Origin: Sthenelais limicola | Taxonomy: Eukaryota; Annelida; Polychaeta; Phyllodocida; Sigalionidae | Assembly (NCBI GenBank): GCA_942159475.1 | Contig: OW804096.1 | Span: 129,694,941-129,758,940, forward strand | Direction: 5' to 3' | Length of the DNA: 64,000 bases | Shown: positions 48,201 to 63,639 of the stretch, piece by piece | Layout: every line of letters begins with the position of its first letter | Numbering within the stretch: the stretch's first letter is position 1 | The notes under the pieces: generated by a model | Told to the model about the DNA's origin: nothing | The model's database searches: none | What the model saw: the letters and a program-made list of their open reading frames with translations, nothing else | Position numbers and translations under genes: made by a program

Positions 48201-51200
48201 TAGTAAACTGCAAATTGTATGTTTCCAGTATTGTCCTTTATGAAACATTAGATCTTTTCATTATTAAGACTGCTTTATCTTTTTTTGCAGTACCTCGAAA
48301 CCACGTTCGGATTACTATTCCAGTTGTTGAAAGATGTTGACGAATGTGAAACTAAGGTATCTACAGTTTTGAGAACTATTGAACTAAACATTCGACAACT
48401 TTATATGCCACATATTTTGATCTTATACTAGATTTGGGTTCTACATTATTGATACATAGATAAGGGATAAAAAAGCCGATGTGGGTGGGAATCTTCATTT
48501 TAACTTGTCAAGTTGTAAGAAGTAATTACTATGGGGAATTTACCCAAAAGTAATTGCCCCTATATTCATTATTTTTTTAATTAATATAATATTGTAGGAA
48601 TTGTTAGAATATTTTCGTGGTGGTTGTGATATAAAACCATCGAGCTTGTTTCTATATAGTACAGGATACCAACTACCTCTTTGCGTTGCAGATGCAAGTC
48701 TTGCATGTGATATCGTTCCTGATAGAACGTATGGAGACGTCTGTACGGCCATACGCTGGAGCACTAATTCAATACCTTCCCTTGTTATGGGACGCGTCAA
48801 GTGAACACAACATGCTTCGGTGTGCAATTCTCACTACCCTTGTGTTCCTAGTACAGGTAAGGCTGGGAATTTGAACTATGTCTATCAATCTGTGCTCTCT
48901 TTTAAAATATTTTACGTTCTATGTCTAAATAAAGGCATTTTCAGAGGAAGAATATTTAATGTGCTATAGCAAAAGTACCTTCGAATTAGGGTCCTTAATT
49001 ATTAGTAAATAAAATTGATCTATCCATCTCAAATTGATCTCCATGTACCTCGCGCCTCCTTTTCAAGTACATGTTACTCGTTTTTGCTCAGGAACTAATA
49101 CCTGGAGGTTGAAGTGAAACCATTGTTTCGTTCTCTGGTGATTTTTTTTTCATAATGTGCCTTTTTCCTATTTCAGGGTTTAGGCGAGCAGTGTGTGTCC
49201 ATGTACAGCTTCCTTCTGCCTGTGATTCAGCTGGCAACAGACGTAAGCCAGGAGCCGCATGTTTACCTTATGGAGGATGGGTTGGAGTTGTGGCAAACCA
49301 CGCTACACTGCTCTCCCGCCATAACACCTGAACTTTTGAGCCTCTATCGAAATATGCCCTCACTCCTAGGTATGCTTCGTTGATCAGTCGCGTTGAGCTT
49401 TCTAAATACTAAAGACCATCTCAAAATTATAAAAGTTTCAACGCAGTATTTTATGTTTGCAACTTGATTGAGTCTAGGTGGAAATATATAAATAAGATTT
49501 CCCTTGTGCTGTGTCTTTTTCCATTAGTCGAGGCAGGATGTATATATATCTCCCTGTTCGAGAAGTGTATCATATTTCCTTACGTCGCTATTTTATTTGT
49601 TTGATTAAGGCCGATATTGACCTTCATTATTTTGCAGAGTACGGTTCAGAAACATTGCATACCTGTATGACCATCATTGAGTCATATGTCATGATTGGTG
49701 CGAAAGATTTCATGCAAAGCTATTCTCAAAATCTCGTCCAATCGTTTACGAAATTGATAAGCAATCTCCGATCTGAAGGCGTCATCATGGTTTTGAAGGT
49801 AGTGACTAAGTTTATTTTTTTAAACTTATAAATATTTCATTGATAATTGAGATGCAACAAATATGTCTGTTATTGCTGTTTATTTTTTAAAGTTGTCGTT
49901 TGGTAACAATCTTTTCTCTCACTTTTTCGTAGAGCCTTGTACTCGTATATTTTAATTGAACCACGTTTCTGCTGTTCAATAATAATAACATTAATATCTA
50001 AAGGACGTCTTGGTTGATTACTATTTAAAAAAGGTGTTTCTTTAGTCCTTGAGATTTAACTATAATATAACATATCATTCATATTTCCAGGTTATAGAGA
50101 AAATATTCATTATGTTTCCCGAGGATGGACCGCGAATGTTCGCTGAACTCTTACCATTCTTCTACAAGAATATTCTCGAAGAAGATGTGAGTATTTTTAA
50201 TTTGTTTTAAACGAATTTTAAGGTTGATAAGGTGGCATAAGCCATGCGATTACTGTGGCTCGGGCAAAGCCCGGTCTTCCGCAACACCCTGAAATATTAC
50301 TATTGAGAAAAGAGGAGTGTGTGAGTCATTCCTTTACATTTCGAACTCTTGAAGTATTTATATTATGATAATAAGCGGTGAGGGTGATTAGGGGGTGGTA
50401 ACGAATTAAACATATACAGTTTCAATAGTGAACTTCAGCCGTTAGTGTCCGAAAATTCACTTCTCAATTTTTAAAAAAAAACGTTTGCGTCCAATAACAC
50501 AACGTTCGTTTGTATTTGTATTTTCAGAAATATCCCATGGAAGTTTCAATGAATATTTCATTGATTGCGAGGGTCATCCTCCAAAATCAACCATTTTTCA
50601 TGGACTTCCTGGATAAAATGTCCTTGCAATACGGCCAGACAGTAAGTTAGCTATCAGATCTTGACTAATTATGACGATATTTCTGTTATTAAGTTTGCTC
50701 CTCAGACCAATGATCCTATTGCTGCAGGATCCTTGCTCAGACTCCTCCTACACAGACACTACTTAAACTAGAACTTCATTTGATATTTGACCAAGATGTT
50801 TAGATCGGTTTATAGAGCTGGTGTTCCTCTATATCTCCTATAGGGTAGTGTCTTGTCAACCATTGTTGATAGAATAACATGACATAAAAAAAAAGTTGCC
50901 CTTCGATGACCCCATTCATTATAATGATAGCAATGGGTCGGAACTGAATGGTATTTTAGTTGCAAACCTGGTGCACTCCCATGGCCCTGGGATCAAACCC
51001 TAAGTTTTAAAGTAGACTGATTACTGTTTTAATTGTGCCTGACTTTCTCAAAAGTCGCTATTTTAATCGGTTATTGGCTAGAGTAACTGGGAAGCATCAA
51101 TCGACAGGTAACATATTTCTATCATGTAGATGAATAAAATTACTCTAGATAGATATCTTTCATATTTATTTGTGCCTGAGTTACGGCGTAGCGCTCCCTG

Positions 51201-54200
51201 ACACAATCCATGAAAATATATCAAGAAATTGAACACGTATCAATATTTCATTTGAATTATGTGACGGTAATTTATATTTTGTCTGGAGAAATACATGCGC
51301 TATTTTGGTTTCAATTACGTAACCGGGCTCTAAGAAGAATCTTTTTTGAAAACTACATCTCATTGAAATGTCAAAATGTTTCCAGACTGATGATATTCTC
51401 GGAACCTTGTTAGACAACTGGGTTGAACAGGCAGATAACATAACGCATCCGGAACGGAAGAAGTTATCAGCCATGGCTACAGTCTCTTTGTTGAGCAGTA
51501 ATATGAGGTAGTAACATTATCATATCCATATATCATATCATGTTTTTTGTATTTTCATAAAATCTTTTCAGTATACCATAAAAATACTCATCAATTGAGT
51601 AAGACATTAACCTTTGTGTAAAGTAAAATTCGCTACTGTTTTTCTACACAAGAACATTTCTCGCGCTGTACCAACTGTATTATATGTTAAACAGACAGTT
51701 TCACACATTATGTTGCCTTTTTCCACAGTGCGGTGCTACAGCGATTCGGCCATATAATTAGTATTGGTGTGGAGACGTTGCATGATATATACAAAATTGA
51801 GGGAGACCTAAAAATAGAGTAAGTTACTTAAGTCGGTTTTTTTTCAATTTCTTTCAATCCTTAACGAATCTGAAACTTGTCAGTCCTTACTCGGTCATCA
51901 ACTTGAGTACACACACGAACCACTTTTCTTGCTTGACACTGAGAAAAACTTGTATTGCCCAATGTATTACCTTTATTTAAAGTAACAAAACACTTAATTC
52001 CGTCCCAATAATTGAAGCAAATATTGTTCGACGAAATAACAGCAACGTGTTTCTATTAATACCGATCTAAGTTGAATATTTTGAAATAACTTGTAAGAGG
52101 TGTTCCTACCTTCATTAAAGGCAGAATCCCTGTTAATCTTTGTCATTACTTGGTAAATCGATGGAGGACATGACACGTCCAGTTGTATAAAAAGAAAACG
52201 TGCCCCCTGGTGCTGTCACTAAATTACTAAGACTCAAAGTTACATACGACACAAGACAATCCTATTCTCAAATTATGAAATATTTAAAGTTCCGGTACAT
52301 GACCCGGCAATTATGCCCGTCCGCAACATACTTATCATTTAAACAATACTATTGTCTGTTTATAGTGTGTTGGTAATAGCTGTTAATGATTGTGAAGATT
52401 TCGAAAATCCACATGAGAGGAGAAAGAAAGAGGTAAGTGCTTACTTTGTTGATACTGCAGAAGTGTGGATTATCATGGTTCGGGATCTGACCGCTAGGAG
52501 GAAGAAGGGGGGATGATTGGTTGCTCTGGGCCGGTTCGTCCCACAGTTGCTCTAAGTTAGGTTCAATAACATAGTCCAATCCTATGGTCAGCTAATCAGG
52601 GGTAGCGTGGCACCTAACACAGAAGAGGGATATAGTGATCTAAGTAACTTAAGTGAGACGGTTCTTGTGAACTTGGGTTGGGATGGCTCAGCCTATGCTT
52701 GATCAAACAAACATCAAGAGAAGAAGGAATTCGGTTTATTTCTCCAAACAGGTCCACAACATCATCCAGGGAATGGTCAATCGAGAATGATAATTTTACC
52801 CAGCCCACTGGAGGCCTTACCATAATGGCCCATTCATAAGCTGGGACCTGTTTAAAAGCCTATCTTGAATACAGACCAGGGATTTGGGGGTCATGAAAAC
52901 AATAAAAGCCTCTCTCAAATATAAGCCGGGGGTCTCAAATATTAGCCGGGTGTCTGGTTTTTCTATGTCTAATAATGAATAATGTCAAGAAGTTAATTAC
53001 CCTTTCAAATATTAATCTAATGTACGGTGGGTATGGTATGGTTTCTTCTTAATTGTCATTGAGTCAATATATAGCATGCATCACGAAAATAATAAAAGCC
53101 TATCTCAATTACAAGCCGGGCCAAAAGGGACCTTGAAATAATTAAAAGCCCGGGCTTATGAACGGGCCACTACGGTATATACAACACAGGCAATAAAATA
53201 GACATAAAATGGCAGCAAGGTGATGACAGGTCTATACGTCCCCATCCGTCCCTAGAGAATATAGGGGGAGGTGAGGAATGATATAGTAGAGTGGGACTTG
53301 TGGACTGAGTGACCCCCAAAAATCTAAGGTCACAGATCCAACCAAATAAGTACATGGGACGGGTCGTCTAAGCCTAGAATATAAATCTGACAATACATTT
53401 TTTTCCTGTTACATTCATTTATGGAAGCCTTACAGTCGAACAATCACAAGGTTCCCACGGTCATGGAAAGTCATGGAAAGTCATGGAATTAGTGATTTGG
53501 TTTTCCAGGCCTGGAAAGTCATGGAATTCTGGACAGGTCATGGAAAGTCATGGAAAATGAAATTCTGAATGTTAAAATTAAAAATCTCCATAATACCACC
53601 GACAAATTCTACATTTTGTTCAGCATGACATTCGTCCAAAGTGGCCACACTCTTCCACCGTTTTGACTTGTCCACCATTTCTCCTCGCTGTCAGAAGGCT
53701 GTTTTGGCCTTGAATTTGTGTCTCCAGATTTTTACCTAGCACCTCATTTTCAGTGCTGCCAACTTCTACGATTTCACTGTAGTCACTACAATTTCAGCAT
53801 CAGAATACAATGCTACGATCTGTATGACCCAAACTACGATTTTGTGGAAATTTAGGACCAAAACATGTTTTAGATGAATAGTTTAAATCCCCCCGCCAAC
53901 ACATCAGCCCTACCCTGTTTATCAACGCCCAAAAGTTTCCTGACTTTTGAGCAGATTGTAAAAATGACTTCTGAATGACAACCCCCAACCCCCATTTCGT
54001 GAGAATCAACCATTTAAATATAGTTCCTCGTTATACCTGGTGTTATATATTCCTTAATTATCATATCATTTGATCAGGGTCTTAAAAATATAGAACCTCT
54101 ATTCTCTTCCCTCCTTTAAATATTGTGCAAAGACATTTGAAAATATTATGTTTTTTCCAGCATTGTCAAATCATTAAGTATTTACTTTTGAAGTTCAATA

Positions 54201-55606
54201 ATTGTCATTTAAATGATGAAATAATCAATGGTGGGTCGCTATGGAAACAATCCTAAAGCAATCATTTTCAAAATTCATTCTTTTTTACAACCATACATTT
54301 CATTCAGAATGAGAAACTGAATCAATGAAAAATGTTCATAAAAAAATGTACATTTAGATTTTCTTTTGCTAATCAATTTGACCCCCAAATTTTTTCACCC
54401 TGCACCCTCCCCTGAACTCAGCCTATGAGACAAACCCCTAATGACCCCCTAACTTTTAGGGACCAGGGGTTTCCCATTAACTCCTTGTCGCTCCTTCTGG
54501 ACAGGGCTTTGCCTTCAGTGAGGCTCTTTATGGATGGGTTGGTAAGGCAACAATGTTTTTAGCAGTTTCTATTCAAATTTGACTATTTGAATGCAGATTA
54601 TTTTTTCCAAATAGTACAAAATCCTTAGAGATAAACGATAATAATAGTTTATGAGTGTGCATTGCTCTCCTCTCAACCTCCTATAACATTGCCTATGAAG
54701 CTCACCATATCCACCCTGGCTGGGGTTGAGAGCCCCACAAGGAGTAGGATGCATGACAGCCTTATGGTTAATCTTATCACTATAGATATGTGGTCAGGTA
54801 GAACGCTGGGCAAAATCGGATTTCTGCTACACACTGAACTGTTTTTAATCTCAATTGTTGATAAATTTTGATCTATAAATATTTAATCTGATAGCTATTT
54901 ACTATTGCACCTGTGTGCATATTCAGGCCCTATACATATACCTGGAAATTCAGGTTCAGGTACCCCTCACTTGCCAAAAATTAAAAAAAATATTTAACTT
55001 TATCTACTGTGTGACATAAGAAATCCACCCATTTCAAAAAGTCAATTATGAACTAAAACTACTCCCAGAATGCACCGTTTGAATCCTAATTTTTAAAAAA
55101 AAATTCCTGGGGGAGCATGCCCCCAGACCCCCCTAGAATGGCTTTGCGCCTTTGCCACAAACAGCACTCAGCTCCATGTGACAGACTAGGATTTGGGGTC
55201 CTCACAGGTTGGCAGCTCTGCATTTGTGCCTCATCTCATTCCCCTCTCCTACCTCCTACCAGAAATGGACAGCTTTACTCTGATTATTGAGGGTCATGGA
55301 ATTTTTCATTCATGATCATGGAAAAGTCATGGAATTTGAATCCAGTTTTTCTGTGGGAACCTTGAATCAGACTTATTTAATTACTTATATGTAGACAATC
55401 TGAAGATATTTTTTCGTTTCTTTTTTAAGTTATCCTTGAGGGACCCGGTGATGACAATAGATCTTCGCGAGTTTATGGTGTCCCAGTTGAAAACATGTCA
55501 AAGCCAACACGGCCATGTTCTCTTCAACCAGATGATGGAACAAGTGGATCCGGACATCTCCCGACAATTACAACTTTTTATCCAGAATGTACATGTTACC
55601 AGATAA
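42286..55606 (+). CDS. IPO11: Importin-11 (karyopherin beta family import receptor)
   Basis: Twenty-five coding exons: 42286-42423, 42734-42834, 43595-43667, 43819-44022, 44346-44487, 44690-44797, 44947-45020, 45173-45272, 45702-45794, 46040-46195, 46389-46429, 46654-46792, 46970-47075, 47297-47460, 48034-48074, 48291-48356, 48692-48856, 49177-49369, 49638-49798, 50091-50186, 50528-50641, 51386-51507, 51729-51818, 52366-52432, 55430-55606. The joined frame is 976 aa, against about 975 in human. The N-terminal importin-beta domain (about 30-105) has LKPAEQRLKEWEAQPGF and INVRWLAVLYFK-like segments; HEAT repeats follow throughout. Strongly conserved blocks include HVTKTLASKRLA, LVVRIETALTLK, YLPLLW, SEHNMLRCAILTTL and PHVYLMEDGLELW. 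In mammals it carries UBE2M-type E2 enzymes and RPL12 into the nucleus with RanGTP. All introns are GT-AG except the AT-AC intron at 47461-48033. The last intron is swollen by two transposons. Donor of exon 6 (a|gtgggt) and exon 22 (ag|gtagta) are weak but frame-required. Confidence 0.96.
45366..45448. repeat. ~40-bp imperfect foldback in an IPO11 intron
   Basis: 'ggcttcgggattccagtcgc' to 'atttccttataa' is mirrored by 'attataaggaaaaagatccc' to 'ccgaagcc', giving arms of about 40 bases with few mismatches and almost no loop. A third partial arm, 'ggcttcggggta', follows at 45466. It is probably a small foldback or MITE. Confidence 0.8.
47461..48033 (+). other. IPO11: AT-AC minor-class (U12-type) intron of IPO11
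   Basis: Conserved protein on both sides (LVVRIETALTLK before, VDDFEFK after) forces the exon ends to 47460 and 48034. The intron then begins ATATCCTTTC, the exact U12-type 5' consensus. It ends CAC, with CCTTAAC at 48019-48025 as the branch motif, its branch A about 10 bases from the acceptor. No GT-AG pair nearby keeps the frame and the conserved residues; the region before the acceptor has no AG at the needed position. Splicing joins TAT-G to CT to give ...TLKYAVDDFEF. Confidence 0.93.
52818..53177. mobile_element. 360-bp MITE-like element in the last IPO11 intron
   Basis: The left end 'taccataatggcccattcat' continuing 'aagctggg' matches the inverted right end 'taccgtagtggcccgttcat' continuing 'aagcccggg', about 28 bases with a few mismatches. 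The interior has three degenerate copies of an 'aataaaagcctctctcaaat(ataagccggg)' unit. It is non-coding. Superfamily not recognised. Confidence 0.7.
53447..55364. mobile_element. 1.9-kb DNA transposon copy with 12-bp TIRs and AATCA target duplication
   Basis: CAAGGTTCCCAC at the left end and its exact complement GTGGGAACCTTG at the right end are flanked by AATCA (53442-53446 and 55365-55369). Inside each end are copies of 'gtcatggaaagtcatggaa' type repeats, in the same orientation at both ends. The interior has only broken open frames, so it is non-autonomous or decayed. TIRs of this kind with 'tcatggaa' repeats suggest a hAT-like element, but hAT normally makes 8-base duplications and only 5 bases match here. 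It sits in the last intron of IPO11 between exons 24 and 25. Confidence 0.7.
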
Positions 55607-55923
55607 AGCTCATTTGTGAAAGATGACAAGTTATTAAAACCTCTTCTTTCCACTCATTAACCCAAGGCTTGGAGATGTGAATATCTTAGTGACGGCTCAT
55701 GTGATACGATAATTAAAAGCCGGTTTTTTTACCTGTGACCAAAAAACTAAACTAGACGAGGAATTGAAATCGTTAATGTTTGCCCCATTATGACATTGAA
55801 TTTGCCGCTAATGATGAGACCCATTTTAATGTAGAATTTTGCTTGACGATATTGAATTATTTGTGGCGCTTGGCTCCTACCTTGAGCTACCCCATGTGTT
55901 ATCTCTTGTACATAGGGCTACAA

Positions 55924-55929
55924 AATAAA
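55924..55929 (+). terminator. IPO11: Poly(A) signal of IPO11
   Basis: AATAAA about 320 bases after the stop codon at 55604-55606. Confidence 0.6.
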
Positions 55930-56510
55930 CATATTTATATTAACATTAATTTCGTTTCTAGTAGATTATATATGTAGTTTTCGTTAATGTGTTCTTGGCA
56001 TGATTCGTCTGCATGCTTAAAGGGAAACAATCAGTATCCAAAGATCGCACTCTTCTAAATAAAAAGCCCGAAATAACTCAGCTCTCAGGAATTAAGAGAT
56101 CGAGAGATCAAGGATGGTCTACAAACACTAGGAAGTCGTAACACCATCAGCCCCCTCTTCACCAGTACAGAACGCTACGATTGCCAAGCCCAGCAACTGG
56201 AATACAGCTACTTTCAAGGCCCATAGTGTACGTTCGGCGGCGACTTCTTAAGTGGCCGCCTTACATGTTCCAATCAAGCAAATTATTAAAACAAAAAGGC
56301 CCTCTGGAGGGATGAAAATACCTTCAGGAAGTTCTATCAAAAGCTAATCAACGTAGCAACTTCTGCCAGTGCACTCCAAGAAAGCGCGCGCCAACAAGGA
56401 CAAAATATGTCCTTAGTCATGTTAATAGGTTGAGATGAACCAGCAGTCCAGGGTCCATCCCTGAGTGTTCTACATTTAGTGGTGCAGCAATGGGCAAAAA
56501 AATATGATGT
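55930..56510. other. Intergenic stretch, nothing recognised
   Basis: Non-coding between IPO11 and the duplicated foldback unit. The GC-richer part (56120-56480) looks like degraded repeat sequence but gives no recognisable protein in the frames I tried. Confidence 0.4.
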
Positions 56511-57120
56511 ATTACTCCTCGGTGAAGTGTGTATCACATTGCATTTGTATGTAGAGACGTGTGGTACATACCATGTGGTACATTGTTTTGTACCACATGG
56601 GTGGGGCCTAATGATAAACGCAAAATAAACTCATTTGATTGGTTCCCGTCCACGCGGGAAAATGCGTTGTCAATGACTCTTACTAGCGTTACTAACGTTG
56701 CGACGTTACGATGTACACTATTGCGTCTTCGCCGGCATCAGTGAGAGAAGAATGGCAGGAACTTCGTAAGTAAATAAAGGACTTTTTGCAGTAATTTATA
56801 ATTAATTTATTACCACCGTGGAGTAAAAATAGTACCGCATCTCGTAGGTGGTCTGGTGTAAAGGATCGCATGGACCCTCGACGATTCTTTTCAATAATAA
56901 CCCACTCGCCTATCGGCTAAAAATAGAGACCTAAAAATAGAGTAAGTTACTTAAGTCGTTTTTCATACATTTCTTTCAATCCTTAACGAATCTGAAACTT
57001 GTCAGTCCTTACTCAGTCATCGACTTGAGTACACACACGAACCACGAGCCATGTGAAAAGAATCGTCTTGGGTCCATGCGATCCTTTACACCAGACCATC
57101 TACTCGTGCGGTACTATCAT
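56511..57120. repeat. Foldback-containing unit, copy A (carries an IPO11 fragment)
   Basis: It begins 'attactcctcggtgaagtgt' and ends 'tactcgtgcggtactatcat'. Inside are a perfect 11-bp hairpin (CCATGTGGTAC 56571-56581 / GTACCACATGG 56590-56600), a promoter-like segment ending in ATGGCAGGAACTTC|GTAAGT (56752), and a large inverted repeat. Its left arm runs from about 56830 ('agtaccgcatctcgtaggtg') to 'gacgattcttttca'. Its right arm is 'tgaaaagaatcgtcttgggt' to the unit end. The spacer between the arms is enlarged by about 120 bases of IPO11 sequence compared with copy B. Confidence 0.85.
56926..57045 (+). pseudogene. Captured fragment of IPO11 exon 23 end plus following intron
   Basis: This 120-base stretch matches 51803-51923, which is the last 16 bases of IPO11 exon 23 (gagacctaaaaataga) and the first 105 bases of the next intron, including its donor site. 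Only a few differences are seen, mainly in a T run. It lies in the same orientation, about 5.1 kb downstream of the source. The neighbouring copy B lacks it. The presence of intron bases shows that the capture was at DNA level, not by reverse transcription of spliced mRNA. Confidence 0.9.
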
Positions 57121-57585
57121 ATTACTCCACGGTGAATTGTGTATCACATAACATTTGTATGTAGAGGCGTGTGGTACATACCATGTGGTACATTGTTTTG
57201 TACCACATGGGCGGGGCCTAATGATAAACTCATTTGATTGGTTCCTGTCCACGCGGAAAAATGCGTTGTCAATGACTCTTACTAGCGTTACTAACGTTAC
57301 GATGTACACTATTGCGTCGTCGCCGGCATCAGTGAGAAGAATGGCAGGAACTTCGTAAGTAAATAAAGGACTTTTTGCAGTAATTTATAATTAATTCATT
57401 ACCACCGTGGAGTAAAAATAGTACCGCATCTCGTAGGTGGTCTGGTGTAAAGGATCGCATGGACCCTCGACGATTCTTTTCAATACTAACCCACTCGCCT
57501 ATCGGCTTGTGGGCCATGTGAAAAGAATCGTCTTGGATCCATGCGATCCTTTACACCAGACCACCTACTCGTGCGGTACTATCAT
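57121..57585. repeat. Foldback-containing unit, copy B
   Basis: A near-copy of unit A without the IPO11 insert. It starts 'attactccacggtgaattgt' and carries the same 11-bp hairpin (57181-57210), the same ATGGCAGGAACTTC|GTAAGT (57341), and the inverted repeat with arms of about 60 bases (from about 57420 and to 57585) around a spacer of about 45 bases. Confidence 0.88.
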
Positions 57586-58576
57586 AGTCCCTATACCATG
57601 CAGGAAAAAACATCACCATGGGTCATATATCAAATCGAACCTCAGAACCTCAGAACCTCAGCCATAAGGATCTGGTACATTAGGTCTTCCCAGAGTAGGA
57701 CGTTTTGGGCAAATTGCCAATATCTACAGGTACCTTGAAAACCGTTTTTCAGCAAAATTTGGCCAGTAGCATAGTAATTCAAGAACTTGATCCCTCTTTT
57801 GGGCATAGCCCAGAAAAAAAAGTGTACTCCTGAATTTTGGACATATATAATAGAAGACAACTCAGGCAAAATATCCTAAAACTTCCATCTCTGAGGCCCC
57901 AACTCTAGTTATTGTCATTTTTGTGAAATTACCATAAGCAAATTAATGACTTCTATCGGATAATTCAGCTGAATATAGTTGTGGATGGATACTAAAACGT
58001 CGCCCAATCTATGTCAAATTTAGTCAATTATATAAACCTTGATTGTTATGTTTGATGTTTTTAATACATGACTGACACCATTTTAGTATTATTTATTAAA
58101 AATTTGTCATTTATGACAATATCCACTCAAGCATGGTGACGTTTTCATGCAGTAGAGTCATATATGATGTGTTTCAGTAAAATGAGTCACACGTCACAAA
58201 GGGGATGTTATTCAAAGTGATTAAACCATCAGATCTCTGTGTTGGAATATTCTCATTTTTCGAGTGCGTTGCGCTAATGATCATAATATCTGTACCAAAT
58301 TTCAGGACTGTATTTGATAAATCCTTGCATTCTTGTCAAGAATGGTGACAAGAATATGTTGCGTCCTGGTATGTCCATACCTCTTCCATGCAATGTAGCC
58401 TATTATAATCACTCATCTACATAAAATATATTAATCAATCGTTTTTATGTTGTTATAGGAAGCCACCTAAGGACCTGTTCCTTAAAACTGAGCAGAAATC
58501 CGACATCAAAATCAAATCATTTCTTGAGTACAAGGATTCAAATAGGGGCGACGTTTTTACACTGCCAAGTCAATGA
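57341..58576 (+). CDS. Possible two-exon micro-gene (43 aa), duplicated first exon
   Basis: Exon 1 (57341-57354) reads ATGGCAGGAACTTC, followed by a consensus donor GTAAGT. The next acceptor with an open frame, 'tgttgttatag' at 58458, opens exon 2 (58459-58576). The join is in frame and gives MAGTSKPPKDLFLKTEQKSD followed by 23 more residues (ending DVFTLPSQ) to a TGA. A second, equivalent exon 1 lies at 56752-56765 in unit A, so there may be two alternative starts. The product is hydrophilic and Lys-rich, with no signal peptide or helix. No family is recognised and no AATAAA is seen soon after the stop. It may equally be the first two exons of a longer gene, a gene remnant or chance. Confidence 0.3.
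57586..58458. other. Non-coding stretch between foldback unit B and the micro-gene exon
   Basis: Holds a short tandem 'agaacctc' triplet (57640-57660) and no supported exon. Confidence 0.4.
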
Positions 58577-58976
58577 ATGAAAATTGTAAAAAAAACTAAA
58601 GTCTAAATAACTCAGTTGTTGGAATCTCGACAGTAACTGGAGATCATTTTCCACAAAGTTTAAGATCATATAAGTGGAAAATGATAAATTGGCCAATATT
58701 TAGCTCATGTTTTTATGTAAAAACGTCCCCATAATGTCGGCTGATTATTAGAATCAGAGTCACCTATGGTCTGAGAATCTTCCAATGGTGGTATACATGT
58801 GTCTGCCAACCTATGCTTATGAAATCAGACTTCTTGGACAAGTGAATGTTTGCCCCATGGGCATAGGTATCGAGGTTCCCACAACCCGTACCATGTATCA
58901 TTCAATGGCGCGATTTGGTACAAAGGCACCACCAAGCGTTAAGCTGATGCACTGTTATCCGTTGTAACGGTTCGAG

Positions 58977-59053
58977 CTCGATAACTTCCGCTGATTGACA
59001 ACTTCCGCCTACCCACACGTGCAAGGTAAAACTTGTGATGCTCACACGAAATA
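58977..59053 (+). promoter_or_regulatory. RIOK2: Putative RIOK2 core promoter
   Basis: Two ACTTCCG words (58984-58990 and 59001-59007), which are ETS sites in reverse orientation, lie 64-70 and 47-53 bases before the start codon, followed by a CACACGTGC E-box-like word. No TATA box is visible. The layout is that of a housekeeping gene. Confidence 0.5.
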
Positions 59054-63555
<4,502 letters not shown>

Positions 63556-63631
63556 ATTGTATTTTTCTATTTAAACTTCTAGCCACTGCATAGCATATTA
63601 TGCACGATATTCTTCCTAAGTTTGATATGTA

Positions 63632-63637
63632 AATAAA
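63632..63637 (+). terminator. RIOK2: Poly(A) signal of RIOK2
   Basis: AATAAA about 80 bases after the stop codon, giving a short 3' UTR. Confidence 0.7.
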
Positions 63638-63639
63638 TA

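Noticed and set aside
56120..56480. Possible LINE or gene exon in a GC-richer patch
   Set aside because: Frames are interrupted, and no catalytic or family motif could be recognised.
58960..58985. GGTTCGAGCTC resembling a tRNA T-arm
   Set aside because: No matching acceptor stem, D-arm or anticodon arm upstream at tRNA distances.
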